From the NCBI GenBank assembly GCA_013396995.1, contig VWZP01010964.1, positions 23,059-87,058 of the forward strand: a stretch of DNA of 64,000 bases. Reading direction: 5' to 3'. Source of the stretch: Dicaeum eximium. Taxonomy: Eukaryota; Chordata; Aves; Passeriformes; Dicaeidae. The notes under the pieces are model-generated. The model saw only the letters and a list, made by a program, of their open reading frames with translations, was not told the DNA's origin and made no database searches. A program made the position numbers and the translations under genes. Positions 1 to 12,097 of this stretch are shown one piece after another; positions within the stretch are counted from its first letter, which is position 1; each line of letters begins with the position of its first letter.

Positions 1-1834
1 GAGTCAAGCAAGGGAAAATGGAAAACTGTTATAAATCCTGTTATAAAACCAGTTATAAAACCAGTGGCTCCTTGTTACCTCCCTGTCCTCTGCTTTCTTA
101 CATGTCTTTGTCCATTGAAGTCCCTCTCTACTTACTACCACCCTCCTCCAAGCCAGGCTGGGCATCTGACAGGAGGCAATGACACCTTGGGGGCCAGGAA
201 GGGCTATGTCAGTTTTACAGAAAAAAATAGGCAAGTTCTGGAGAAATCATTCCCAAAGAGGCAGTTTTGCCTTGAAACTAACATAGAATACATGTCTGTG
301 CTTATGTGACACCTGACACTGCCAAAAGGAGATTGGAGTGGGAAAATAAACCACCCCCCACCCCTTGGCTTGCTGCCAGCACCAAACGTGTCACACTACT
401 GCATTGGAGAGACCCCACCAGCTATGGAAAACTGGGTCAGGCTGCAGCTCTCTCACTGCTGGTGGGCATCAGGAAAATCTAGAGGGGCAGGTTCCAGGGC
501 TGAGCAGCAGTCAAGCCTCTGGGTGCAGAGGCTGGGGCTGGCTCCTGGGCTCACTAAAGCGAGGATGGGGCTTGCTTTTGGCAGGGGGTGGAGGGGTAGC
601 TGAGCCGTGGCGTCATGGCCAGCTGCTGAGACCATGTCTGGGCCCAGGCACTGATTAGAAACTATCCCAGACGGGGCAGGGTGAGGGCAGGGGGGGAGAG
701 TGAGTGATGAATTAACCCATTTTGAGTCACACTCTTTATGAAGAGCAGGTTACTTTCTGCTCCAACACTGAGTTACGCTAACAGGCATTGCTGAGACGGG
801 GCCTGAGTGAGATTTATTTATCTTGAATCCCTTTAAACATTTCAACACCCCATGGCTGTGCACCCAGCAAGCCTGTGAAACCACATGCCTCACAGTTCCT
901 ACCCTCTCCCTGTTATTCCTTCCTGGCTGTTTCATTCCCTCCTTGCTGCAAGCCAGATTCCTTGTCTGAATTAAAACTTAAGGCATAGGAGGCATGCACT
1001 TGGCTTTCCCCTGTGCCACCTGGTAGGGCCTGGTCCTGCCTGGGGGTGGTGGGACCTCTCATCAGCACTAAATCACTGCTAAAAGACCCCATGGCCTCCT
1101 CTTTTTTTCAAAGTCCAAGGCAATATGGATACTGGGGAGCAGCACAGCATGGGGAACTTCTTTGAAATGGTGTTTACTTTGGAGCTCCTCGTGCTGCACA
1201 CAGGGTGTGCCTTGAGAAGAGCTCCCACATCTGTGATCCATCCCCCACAGATCTGGCTGAGGAGCTGAGGTATACAGCCCATTTTTTAACTTTGCTGTCC
1301 ACTGACTAATGAAACACAGTGGGAATGGTTTATGGGCTGGCAGTGAATGGCACAGGAGCCCCAGCACCCTTGTTTCCATCCAGCTCTTTTGTTTGAAGGA
1401 TGCACTGGAACCATCTGTACTCCCTGTGGGAACAGGGACCTGCTAGATATGCATAAACTGCTCCAGCCGCCTCAGTGAGTTGCAAAACTGAAAAAGGACA
1501 GCAGCTTTTTTAAAGATTATTTTGCAAAATGGACACCCAAGGCACAGAGAATTACCCTACTCTTGCACTACTGAACTGATGCTTCTTTCTCTGAACCTGA
1601 ATTGAAGGGCATGAGGTTCAGCCCTACTATTCTAAGCTGCCTAAACATCCTCCCACCACCTCCAAAAACATGACATTCACTATCCACCAGGGCAAGAATT
1701 CCTTGGGAGCAGAGGTGAACATTTCAGGCTCCTTCCTCCCAAGCACCCTCAGTATCTTCACCAGACTCTCTTGCCACACCAAATGGTAAATTCTGTGCTT
1801 TGCTAGATTGTTGTTTCTACCATTTCAACATTCT
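1..1834. other. unique sequence, no gene seen
   Basis: The stretch has no recognisable repeat apart from a short tandem array at its start, and no open frame with protein-like character. Open frames here are under about 105 codons and overlap each other on both strands, as expected by chance. Nothing else is supported. Confidence 0.6.
28..63. repeat. three tandem copies of a 12-bp unit
   Basis: The unit gttataaaacca is repeated three times head to tail at 28-39, 40-51 and 52-63. The first copy differs at its last four bases (gttataaatcct). This is probably a small replication-slippage array; each unit also contains a TATAAA string, so it may be scored as a TATA box by prediction tools. There is no evidence of a transcript start. 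Confidence 0.85.
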
Positions 1835-1837
1835 AAC

Positions 1838-2002
1838 ACCAAAGTGCTTTACAAGGTTTAGTTAATTAAGCCACTGAAGTATTATTACATCTCTCTTATG
1901 AAGGAGAAAGTCAAGCAAAGATGTTAAATGGCTTGCCAAAGGTAACATGAGTCAGTAGCTAAGTTGGGAAAAGAACCCAGGAGTCCTGACTCTTAACCCA
2001 TG
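1838..2002 (+). mobile_element. ancient MIR/CORE-SINE fragment
   Basis: The order of sequence blocks matches the MIR family of tRNA-derived SINEs in sense orientation: a 'aaagtgctttacaa' block, an ATTATTA stretch followed by a pyrimidine-rich segment, a purine-rich 'gaaggagaaagtcaa' segment, then 'gttaaatggcttgcc', 'gagtcagtagc', and 'aacccaggagtcctgactc'. MIR-type CORE-SINEs spread before the split of mammals and reptiles, so copies in birds are old. The copy is heavily diverged and has no clear ends or target duplication. It is non-autonomous and inactive. Confidence 0.75.
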
Positions 2003-2725
2003 GCTGTAAACCATTTTTTCTCTATAAAACAGAAATTAAGCAAGCAGAAGGGTGGCAGAACAGCTTTTCCTTTTATTTGAGCTGCCTTACAGTTAGGAGA
2101 GCAATAGAAATATGGATTCTTAATCTTGAAACTTTGAACTTTTGTTTGAAATTTACTGTGTGGACATTTTGGGGCACTTGCTGTCTTTTGAAGTTCTCAC
2201 ACCATGGTCATATCTGAAGAAACTACTGTGATAGCAGGAGTTATGGGCTTGTTGCAGTAATGAGTGCTGTGTTATCTGGGAAGTAAGAGCAAATCATTGA
2301 AACATCACTTCCAAACAGTCTGACAAATTTATGACATATTCCTGCTAACTAAAGGCATAAAATCCACCAGAACAAGTTACTGTTTGTTCTCCTTACTACT
2401 AAAGAGGAAAAGAAGGAACATAAAGGTGAATTCTCTCACAAAAAAGGACTCTTCCTCCAGCCCAGCCCAGCCAGAGAACTGCTCCAAGTCTAAAGATAAA
2501 CATAGCGATAGCAAGGGCATTTCCACAAGGAGGCCAAAGAATTTGAAAGAGGAAGGAGTAACTGGGACCCCAATGAGCCATTTGCCTGTATCCTGCTGTC
2601 CATAAGTTTTATAAATTATGGGAGAAAAAATGCTGTGCGTAACTGAAAGCTGCCCCTAGACACCAATAATTTGTCTGACCTGCATTTAGACGACCAGTCT
2701 GCTCAGCTCTAACTACCCTTGGCAG
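2003..2725. other. unique sequence, no gene seen
   Basis: No repeat family or coding signal is recognisable. A 73-codon lysine-rich open frame at 2384-2605 is a low-complexity purine-rich stretch and is not supported as a gene. Confidence 0.55.
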
Positions 2726-2819
2726 CCTCGTGCCGGTCGTATTTTTACATGGATGAACTGTTCTTCAACAATTTCCTCCAGTGTGCTCGCAGCACAAACA
2801 GGCTTTTCTTTGCAAGCAG
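2726..2819 (+). other. exon-like segment with splice-site-like borders, unproven
   Basis: This 94-bp segment is preceded by AG after a modest pyrimidine stretch and followed by gtatgtgtg, a good match to a 5' splice site. Two forward frames are open across it. It keeps four CpGs (in cgtgccggtcg and gctcgcagc) in surroundings where CpG is scarce, which suggests either selection or chance. One frame reads through an aromatic and leucine-rich segment containing FYMDELFF, but I do not recognise a protein. No partner exon was identified, so this is only a candidate. Confidence 0.2.
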
Positions 2820-3345
2820 GTATGTGTGCCTTCTTTTTCCAGTTATTTCTTTTCTCACACACGTGATTCATTTGAGAAAAAAAAAACACCCAGCCCCCGC
2901 GCTCTTTCCTCCTAACAAGCCGCAAGCCCTGCTGCAGTTTTATGGGACAGGTATGGAGGTTTGCTTAGGTTTGGACTCCCCTGGTTTAGGAAGCAACAGC
3001 ATCACATTTTTCTTCCATTTCTCCAAGTCCTATTTCTATCTTTCCCTAAGATTTGCCTGCAGTATCATGGTTTATTACTCGAGAAACTTACAATCATAAT
3101 AAGAGCCAATACTTACAGTTGCAAAATTCGCATTGCTTTCTGAGGCTGAGTTAGACATCCAGAAAAAAATCACTGTGAAGAAGGAGAGATAGCTGGGAAA
3201 GCTGTGCCATCACCTCTTTAAATCCAGAGCTTTTGTCCTATGTGTTTGCTCCTCATGGCCAAACCTGTAGTCCCTTGGGTGTGTGAGACAGCAGATGTGG
3301 TGGGAAAAGCATAAAAGAAAGAAAGCAGATGGCAAGGGCACTGTC

Positions 3346-3380
3346 AGACACACACAAATATATAAATAATATATATATAT
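3346..3380. repeat. CA/TA microsatellite
   Basis: A short (CA)n stretch runs into an imperfect (TA)n stretch ending in atatatatat. This is a simple-sequence repeat of a type that is often length-polymorphic. Confidence 0.85.
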
Positions 3381-3539
3381 TTGCTCTCTCTGTGAAGAAA
3401 TCCATCATAAGCACCAAATGCCCCGTGACTTCAGGGTGTAAGTGCAGGATTTAGGGCCTTGTAGGAACGTGCCCTTGCTCTCTATTTAACACCAAGTGGG
3501 ATTGTGCCTGTATGAAAGCAACACATCCAATGGTTTCCC

Positions 3540-3740
3540 GCAGACATTTTGATGATGGATTGCTGGCATCACTTGTTTTCCTTTGAAGGCAATTCATTTA
3601 TCAGAGACAATTACTCAGCTGATAAGTTCAGTGTGTTCAGCTGTTCATGGCTACACAGCAGCTACAGGCCAATAAATATGAGCTGCAATTAGCTTGATTA
3701 ATGATTTCAGATCACTAAACTGCAACTTTGTTTAAGATAA
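3540..3740. promoter_or_regulatory. candidate conserved noncoding element
   Basis: The block is non-repetitive and rich in homeodomain-type core motifs: caattac, gcaattagc, gattaatgat, together with a CCAAT-like string (ggccaataaat) and GATAA-like strings (gataag twice). Such clustered ATTA/TAAT cores in otherwise featureless DNA are typical of conserved developmental enhancers. Conservation itself cannot be seen from one sequence, so the call is inference. Confidence 0.25.
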
Positions 3741-5470
3741 GGCTCTAGAAAGCTTTTCTGCTGAATCTGGCAAGTTTACTGGCGTTGGTGACACTACCTT
3801 CATTGTAAGCACCCCAAGCCCAGCAGCTCCTTCAGTCTGACTTGGCGATAAACGGGTTCCAGTCCTCGGGACCTCTGAAGAGCTCAGCAGGTGTTTGGTG
3901 GGGGAAGTCCAGAGACAGGGAGCCCCCTCCCATCTGCCACATTGCAAAGTGCTAAGGAAATTGTTTCCAAATGTCCCTTAATTTAGAAGTTTACTCCCTC
4001 CCCCACCCCGCCCCAGCCTCCTGTTTTACTCCTCTGGGCTGCTGACCTTCACCTCCTCTGCCATCCTTCAGCCGTCCTGATGCCGAGCCAGCCGTGAGCG
4101 TCTCGGGGCGTGGAGCACGGGAAGCAGAGCAACGCAGAGCAGGTTCTAGAAGCACTCTGTTTGCTTTAACATGTTGGCTGCCACCAGCAGTGCTACAGTG
4201 GGTCCTGCAGAGCACTGAGTGTGCTGGCAGCAATCCCTTCAGGTGGGCTGGCATTTGCCTTCCATTCATTTTCGGGCTGTAAAGGACACGAGTGTGAGTG
4301 CGTGTGTGCAGATACATGCATGGGTCTGTGCAAGTATGTGCACCTACATGCCCTTCCCTTGCTGCCCTCTGCTAAAGGAATCAACGTCACTGATTCCTGT
4401 GCCACAAGCCCAGACTGGTAAGGACTCTGCCTGTGGAGCAGCAGTTTCAGAATTACAGACTCTGCTAAGCTCCAAGTGCAGGCTCCAAGCCATGAAATGA
4501 GCTGGGGTTCACTCCGCTCTACCCAGCGAGTTTTACACAGACCCAGTCCCATCTCTCACTCCTCCCAGCAAAGGCATCTCCAGGCTGAGGAACTTCCAGG
4601 CAGAAACCTGTGGAGATATGATTTCAGTGCTCTGGGAGATGATGTGATTGGCATTTCACTTTGGATGGACATCAGGAGGAATTCAAACCTTCCAGTTGTA
4701 ACGTAGGCACTTGCCTCAACCAGCCCACTCAGAGGCTGGAAGTGGGGTGTCCTCCCTGAATTCAGGGGAGAAATACAAACCATTTGGTGCTGGTAGGAAT
4801 CTGCTGTTTCTGAGCTCAGGGTAACACCAGGCACAGGGACACAGCTGCAGCCCCAGCCCTTCCTCCAATTTAGGTGCTAAATTATCTCTGCAGCTCTTTC
4901 TTCCCAAGCTGAGAGCCCCAGGTCTCCTCCCAAGGAAGAAATGTTGGGAGAAGGCACTCACCACTAGAGCAAGGTTCCTGCAGCTGCAGTGTAATATTTG
5001 CTTGTGCAGTGCAAGATTTTGGGCTCAGTTCCCACATCAAGATGGGGAAAAACAGTGCAACAACTGCTTTTCACCTCCATGTCTTCAATCTGATCTCTAT
5101 GTGGGCACAAAGAGCAAGAAGGAGAGCAATGGAGCAACCACAGCCAGGAGGAGGAGGAGAAATCTTACTTGCTCACTCCATTTTCAGGGCCCTTCACTTA
5201 TTTCACGTGACACTTTAGAGGAAAATACTCTGCAGCTGTTAATTTAATGCCTCTCTCATTTCTCAAATTTATCCTGAAAATCAGTTTAAAATACAGCATA
5301 AATATTTGGAAGTCAATGCCTTTCCCTGGGATATTTCCTCACAAATGACAGGTAACCGGTATATTTTATTAGCTCAATTGGAATTGCTTTCTTCCATACC
5401 AGCAATCCATTTGTCAGCCACAGCCAAACACTGAACTCTTTACCAGATGTCCCCAGGGGCTGAATAAAGG

Positions 5471-5484
5471 AAAAAAAAAAAAAA
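5471..5484. repeat. A14 homopolymer
   Basis: A run of 14 A in otherwise unique sequence, followed by another A-rich stretch. There is no retrogene body upstream on the plus strand that I can recognise, so it is treated as simple sequence. Confidence 0.85.
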
Positions 5485-7044
5485 CCAAAACAAATCCATC
5501 CCAAACTGTAGGCACACAGGTCTGAGTACTCAGGGAGGTCATCTTTCAGACAAGCCTGAAGCTAGAAAGGGTCTAATGAAGCCTTCTGGAGGAGCCTGAG
5601 TCCTGGGGACAATCACTCACCTGCTGACCTGAAGGGCTGAGCAAGTATGACAGGAAAAGAGGAGAACAGGAAAGGAGGAATTGTTGATCCAGAGATTTGA
5701 TAGAGCCCCTTCAATCACCTGACCTTTATTACAGAGAAAAAAGAGATTTTGGTGTGATTTTTTGTAACCTATGGCTGCTTGATTACGTAATGAAAAGGAA
5801 ATATGCCTATCAGAAATCTCACCTATAGCTTGGGGATTGGTTCAGATGAAATCTGATAAAATTTTTCCAACTTTTAGCATGCTGCTGGGTTCTTAGGGTA
5901 CCAATGTGCCAGTGTCACCCCAAGGAAAAGGCTGGCAAATTTGAAATCAATAGACAAGCAGCCTTGAGAAGAAGATGAAATGCTGGGTTAAGGCTTTATG
6001 ATTCTCAAAACTTTTCAAGATTTCTTATCCCATTTCAGGGGCAATCCTACAGTTTTAATCACATGATCAGATTCTTACTGGAATACAGCTGTTTTCCTGT
6101 TTATGTTCAGCAGATAAATCCCCTCCAGTAAGGAAAACCCAGAGGTCTGTGACAAATGTGCTCAGAAAGTGGCCAAGAAATGAATAAAGCCAAATCAATA
6201 TAAATGACATATGGCAAGATCCTGGGCTTGGCTGTACCAGAGTAAATTCCAGCTGATCAGCATTGCTCTCCCTGGCTTCAGACCTGCACAGCTAAAGGTG
6301 GTCCCTTCATCTGCACACAAACATCATCTGAACCAAGAAGAAGATGGACTAAGTGGGAGGATGAGACAAAAGGAGAAGGAAGGCCTCACCAAATGAAAGC
6401 CAGGACTGGTGACAATCTGGAGAAGAAAATTTCTGAGCCAATTCCCACAGCCTGGTTTCTACAAAAACACAGTTTTGGCACATGCACTGTACTCCATCCC
6501 TTGCCAGCACAACCAGGATTTTAGCAGGATGATGACAACAATCCCCTCTGAGAAGAGAGTTATACCAACACGTACCACACTGGCTGGAGCATCATCAGGA
6601 GCCAGATGAAATTGCAAAGATGATATGATGAGGTACCAAACCAGGTCACTGAGGAGGTCACAGCCCATGGCAGAGAAGGGCCAGGCCATGGCCCAGGTCT
6701 AGGTCATGCTCTCAAAGCAGCCCACACCAAACCCACCAACTCCAGTGGCAGAGAGGATGGTTTGGCTCAGCATGGGGGGGAACATGGTGTAACAGGAGCA
6801 GGGAACACCCATCTGACCATGGGCTGCACCTCCAGAGAGGAAAATCAGCAGAATGGACAGGGGAAGGAAGAGCCCACCAGAATCTCTCCCTGAGGAATGC
6901 TCTCCTGAAGGAAAGGCTGGAGGGTTGTGAAGGGACTGATGAGGTTTTTGCTGTTTTGGCCTGGACTCAAGGAGAGGCCAGACCCCAGAAGTGTGAAGGT
7001 CTAGCCTATGATTTGAGTTTGAAGTACAGGCCATGACAGCTTCA

Positions 7045-7345
7045 GTCCAGCTCTCCCTCTTTTTGATGAGCCCCCTCTAAGTACTGAGAGGCCTCAATGG
7101 GGTTTCCCTTGAGCCTTCTCTTTTCCAGGCTGGACACCTCCAGCTCTCTCAGCCTGTCTCCATAGGGTAAGTGCTCCAGCCCTCTCAGCATCTTCATGGC
7201 CTCCTCTGGATTTCCTCCAACAGGTCCACATCCTTCTTATTTTGGGGACCCCTGTATCCAGGTGGGTCTCACAAGGAAAAGATGTGGAGAATCACCTCCT
7301 TCGACCTGCTGGTCACACCTCTTTTGAAGCAGCCCAGGATGCAGC
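7045..7345 (-). mobile_element. CR1 LINE fragment, 3' part of ORF2 and 3' UTR region
   Basis: Read on the minus strand, the segment follows the CR1 order: the 'ctgcatcc'-like section, 'gatgtggacctg', 'gaggccatgaagatgctgag', the 'gctggagaacttaccctatgg' area, and 'ctggaaaagagaaggctcaa'. CR1 is the dominant bird LINE and inserts as 5'-truncated copies. This copy lacks the last part of the 3' UTR and the 8-bp tail, and it carries many substitutions, so it is dead. The plus-strand open frame crossing it (7171-7737) is an antisense accident. Confidence 0.85.
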
Positions 7346-9154
7346 AGCAGCTGCATTTCAACAACCAACAGGGAAGCACACAACAGGGGGATAACAAATG
7401 GCCACAACTATTTTTTACCAAGCAAGCAAGAGTGGGGGTGGGAGCCTCCCAGCCCCTACACTGGGCAGGGGGGGTTTGTTTAATCTATCCCACTCTGCCG
7501 ACCCCCGGATCATTTCCTCCTCCAACAGCTGCAGCCTGGGGGACAGCAGAGCACGGAGACACACAGCTGTCCCTCCCCATCGCCACACAGCCCTGTCATG
7601 CTGGATCTGCCTCTGGGACCAGCTCTCCTCAAATCCCATTCCTCATGAGCTGCTCAGGACAATTTGCGAATTTTCTATTTTTTTCTTGCCTCAACCACAT
7701 CAGTTTGGAGAAAAGGAGATGCAGCTGCTCATCGTGAATTTTGCCTGTTTCACTGTTTTCAGCCAGCAAAGCCACAGGGTGATGGGAGAAATACACAGCA
7801 TTTCCAAAGTATTTTTTCATTTTAAATATTCCACATAAATGTATTTCTCCTTGGCCAGCACACCAGATCTGTGATGGCTTCCAGCACAAGCTGCTCTTGA
7901 TCTACACCCCCAGCATCTGAACAGGAATGATAGTTTTTGCATAATTCAGCTGTCATGAAGTTCTTAGAGCACTTTGTTAAATCTCTACTGTAAGGCTTAC
8001 AGTCCTGCCTGAGGGAAAGGGTTTGGGCTATCTGCCTCAGTTTTCTGTGTTTTGGAGGAAAGGGGGTTGTTTCTGCCAGTCAGCTGAAGGGGATTTTGTA
8101 ACAGGAGAACTCTCACGGTGGTGAATGTCACTTCTCACAGGGAGGGCTTTTTCCATGGCGAGATCTGCACAGTTGGAATCTGAATGGAATAAACCTACAG
8201 ACTGACCAAACACAAATGAGCTTTTTAAAAGATCTGCGTCAGATTTGTAAACGCTGGTCCACAAAGGCCTGGCTGCAGTCATGAGGACAAAGGCTTTAAA
8301 AGAAGACTCATCCTCAAACTGGGTTGGACTCCCCAGTACAAAGGGGACCAGAACAAGGGCACTAACTGCATTTCTCCTTTTTTTTTTTTTCCTGTTTAGT
8401 TTGACCCAACCCATAGCATAGTTTCCCAGTCTAGCTTGATATAAATGACAACTTTATAAAATTGAACTGGTCTTTTTCTAACATGGAAATTAAATTTTTT
8501 TTCATACAAGAAGTTCAGTATTAGACATAATCACTTCTTAGCATGCTATCTAAATATGCATTTTCTTAGATAGATTGGTTCTATGTAAAGACCTAAAAGG
8601 AATAAGGTTCTACTATTCACTATTGTCAAAGCAATACCCCAGACTCCTAACCAAATTTGCTGCTGCAAAGGTAGGAAAAAAATAACAACCCTGCTATAAT
8701 TACCTTGCCTGAAGCCACTGCTCTGACACCAGAAAACTGAGTTGTTCTGTGCTGTGTAGGAACTCAACTGATACATTTTTCCCTAATGCATAGTCACTTT
8801 CTCAATGGGACAGCATTTTCCCCCAAGGGACATCCCAAACTGCTCAGGTTGCAGGGGGCTGGGTCTCAATGTTGCTAGAGAAGGAGCACAACTGTCTCAA
8901 TGTACACAGGCTAAAGGTGCAGGAATGCTGAATTGGAGAACCACAAACTGCCCAAAATGCAGCCACATCCACACCAGTGGTCCTCACAGCAAATTTAAAC
9001 CATCTCAAGTTCAGACGACTGAATTTGGGAAAAAATCAGTATCATCCCTGTTCCTCTAATTTGCACTTGCTGCAACAATTAACAGACCTGTTGATGCAGT
9101 CCTGAAAAATTCAAGGCTGATGCTTTGAGATCTGGGCAGGAGGTCTGACTAGCT
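7346..9154. other. unique sequence, no gene seen
   Basis: There is no recognisable repeat other than a T13 run at 8378-8390. Open frames on both strands are random in character. The AT-rich section 8430-8600 shows nothing specific. Confidence 0.55.
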
Positions 9155-9226
9155 GACCTAGCTGGGGGATTGGAACTTGATGATCTTTAAGGTCCCTTCC
9201 AATCCAAACCACTCTATCATTCTCTC
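9155..9226 (+). mobile_element. CR1 3' tail fragment
   Basis: The segment holds the diagnostic CR1 3' end: 'ttggaacttgatgatcttta' running into 'aggtcccttccaatccaaac' and a degenerate tail 'cactctatcattctctct' in place of the 8-bp repeats. Only about 70 bp are present, so this is a severely 5'-truncated copy. Confidence 0.85.
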
Positions 9227-11194
9227 TCTAGAGATTGCCTCTCCCAGCCTCTGTTTCTCAAAGGTTATGTGCAGGTCTTTTCTTTCTTTTGGCCCCAGCA
9301 GGACTTCAGCTCTTCACTCACAAATAAAAAATCTGCCTAGAAGGGATCATTTGACTCAGGGGAAAAAAGCAAACCCACTTTCATTCTACTGTTTGTATGT
9401 TTTTGCATATTAAAAGAAATAAAACTACTCATTGTCATAATTGCACAGACTCTTGATTTATACACTTTTTTGGGCAAAGGTATATGTAGTCTTAAGATCT
9501 TACACAGACAACATGCTATCAATGCAAATAGCCTGGAGCATTTCAGGACAAGCAAGCATTGAGAAACAAGATTTTTGTCAGAGATTAGTGAAGGCTTCCA
9601 TTTGAATTTTCATAGGGAAACAAAGTCTAATTTTATGTTTGTATATAAGAAAATATCTGGGGTCAAGAGATCAATGTCTGGATCTATTACAAGTTTCTTT
9701 TTTTGATGACCATAGCACTAAACATGTGCCAGCTTACCACGTTGCTCCATTCTTCTCCAAGAGACATAAAGTGTTCCTAAATTAGACTATTAATTATCAA
9801 GCCACCATATCAGTCTCACAGCAATGGCATAGAACCAGCTTTACAAGTTGTATCCATAACACTGTCACTTTCAGGAAGAGTCCAGGAAAGCAGATTTTGC
9901 ACATGACCCTGCTGAACAGCAACAGTCAACTGCTTTTCCTCACCTCTTCAACTCCTCTTTTTAAGCAAAAGTTGTTCCTTTAGTGTCTGATCACCCTTAT
10001 AGGTGTTGTCCTCGTTTCACACTCAAACCATTCTGTGATTCAATGAAGATGGCATTTAAATTCAAGGGAGAAACAGAGCAATGTGCCCATGAGCAACAGC
10101 TTTTCTAGGCCCTGTGGATCTGTCCAAAAGAAAAATTGAAATGGGAAAAAAAATATTTTGGAAGGCTTCCATGGCAGTATGTCTCTGAAAAAGTTCTCAG
10201 TTACTAAAGCCACTCTTCGTCCGCAGGATGTGGGAGCAGTGGAGGACACTCAGGTAGGCATCAGCACTGCTGGGCATCTTTCCCAAACTGTTACAAAACT
10301 TCCGAAAAAAATCTTTGCACTGTTGTTAAGGCAGAGTATTTCAAAATACTGCTACCCCATACTGTGGAGGGATATAGGGTAAGTGTAGTTTTGATTTTAA
10401 TCTCAACCTAAGTATTACTGCAGCTTTTCATCAGGGAAAAATATTTAGTAATTGATCAAAACCACTTCTTATCCTCATTGCCAGCAGGAGGTAATGGGCA
10501 GGGAGGAAAAAAGGACCCTTTTTGCTCTATTACAGCTCTCATGCTGCTGGCTTGGATACTTGCAGGGAAGCTGAAAATGTGAAATGCCACAAGCCCTGGC
10601 AGCGCTCCTCAGTTTGGCTATTGGGACCAGGAGGAGAAAAGGAATGTGGGTGAATGACCATGAAACTTATCATGCAATCAGAACTTGGTGTTCCTACCAA
10701 AGAGGGAGACAGGAGCCAGCCAGGAAACAGAGCAAGACCTAAAAACACACAAACCAAATTTGATTAACTGAAGAGGAGGAAAAACAGCAAGCTCACTTTG
10801 AAGGTTTTATGTCAATGCACAAAAACACACTTGTATTTAGGTTTCCAGGACTAGAGTAGCTGTGGGAAGGAAGAAGGGGCTCTTTTTATTAAAAATATAT
10901 ATTGAAGCCTTATTTTGAATAAACCATAGTGCTCTTCAAAACACAGGTTTGACAGTGTGGTCTCCAGGTGGAGACAAAATCACATCTTATTGGCATGGTG
11001 GGGATGAAGGGACAGAAGGCACTGAATGTTCCTAGAACACTGCAAGAACACATTTGCAGAGGAAAGGGTCTGTAATGCACATGCATGACTTTTTTGGACA
11101 CTGTAGTACCAAAACAAGATGAACCCATGTGCATCATGGAGTGAGGAGCCATAATGTCATCCCTGCTTGTATGCAGAGCACTGAGATGCCCTCA
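9227..11194. other. unique sequence, no gene seen
   Basis: Apart from the tentative CR1 tail near 10 kb, nothing is recognised. The open frames are short and overlapping. AT-rich sections at 9400-9660 and 10860-10920 show no specific signal. Confidence 0.55.
9985..10045 (+). mobile_element. possible short CR1 tail remnant
   Basis: The string 'caaaccattctgtgattcaa' matches the CR1 tail, and the bases before it (tgatcacccttataggtg) can be aligned to the CR1 3' UTR with gaps. The block 'cccttccaac' that normally joins them is not intact, so the identification is tentative. Confidence 0.45.
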
Positions 11195-12097
11195 GTCACC
11201 ACCTCTTGGATGAGGACTGGAAGAGACACTGAGCAAGCTCACAGATAATACAGAACTGGAAGGAGCTGTGGACTCCCTCGAAGGCAGGGAGGCCCTGCAG
11301 AGAGACCCCAACAAATGAGAGGGCTGGGCAATCACAGCCATGTGAGGTTCAACCAGGGAAAGTGCCGGATTCTGCACCTGGGATGGGCCAGCCCTGGATG
11401 TACGGACAGGCTGGGGAATGAGGGGCTGGAGGACAGGGCCATGGAAAGGGACCTGGGGGTCCTGCTCAGGGGCAAGTTGAACATGAGCCAGCAGTGCCCT
11501 GGCAGCCAGGAGGGACATCCCTGTCCTGGGGACATCAGGCCCAGCAGGGCCAGCCGGGCCAGGGAGGGATTGTCCTGCTCTCCTCTGGGCTGGGGCGGCC
11601 TCACCTCCAGTGCTGGGGGCAGCTTTGGGTGCCACAGTATAAAAATGACATTAAACTATTAAAGAGTGACCAAAGGAGGGCAATAAAGATGGTGAAGGGC
11701 CTTGAGGGGAAGCCATGTGAGGAGAGGGTGAGGGCACTTGGCCTCTTCAGGCTGGAGGAGACTGAGGGGAGACCTCAGTGCAGTTACAGCTGCCTCATGA
11801 GGGGAAGAGGAGGGACAGACACTGATCTCTTCTCTCTGGTGACAGTGACACGACTGAGGGAATGACCTGAAGCTGTGTCAGGGGAGGTTTAGGTTGGATA
11901 TCAGGAAAAGGTTCTGTCCCCAGAGGGTGGCTGGGCACTGAGCAGCTCCCCAGGGCAGTGGTCACAGCACCAGCCTGACAGAGCTCAAGGAGTGTTTGGA
12001 CAATGCTCTGAGCACAGGGTGGGACTCTCGGGGATGGTGCTGGGCAGGGCCAGGAGCTGGATGATCCTTCTAACTCAGCTTATTCTGTGATTCTGTA
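11195..12097 (+). mobile_element. CR1 LINE, 0.9-kb 3' portion including ORF2 C-terminal end
   Basis: This is the cleanest young-looking CR1 in the first half of the window. It begins inside ORF2 (a decayed copy of the 'tggatgagga...agcaagctcacagataat' RT section), continues through the segment encoding a KCRILHLG-like motif (about 11359-11382), the 'gacctgggggtcctgctc' block, the 'aggctggaggagactgag' block and the 3' UTR, and ends with 'ttattctgtgattctgt'. The frame is broken by substitutions and indels, so no functional reverse transcriptase is encoded. Its GC-rich composition accounts for the long open frames at 11192-11865 on both strands. Confidence 0.92.

Larger units (their letters stand above)
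2830..7044. other. mostly unique intergenic sequence
   Basis: No gene is supported. Short simple repeats occur at 3346-3380 (CA then TA) and a 14-base A run at 5471-5484. A small CpG-richer patch lies at about 4068-4140. A conserved-looking block at 3540-3740 is listed separately. On the minus strand, 7034 to about 6190 is unusually open in one frame and is discussed in the findings. Confidence 0.5.

Noticed and set aside
7171..7737. 188-codon plus-strand frame
   Set aside because: Its first third is antisense CR1 and the rest lacks any protein-like pattern.
11315..11865. 115- and 123-codon plus-strand frames
   Set aside because: They are pieces of decayed CR1 ORF2 and its other frames.
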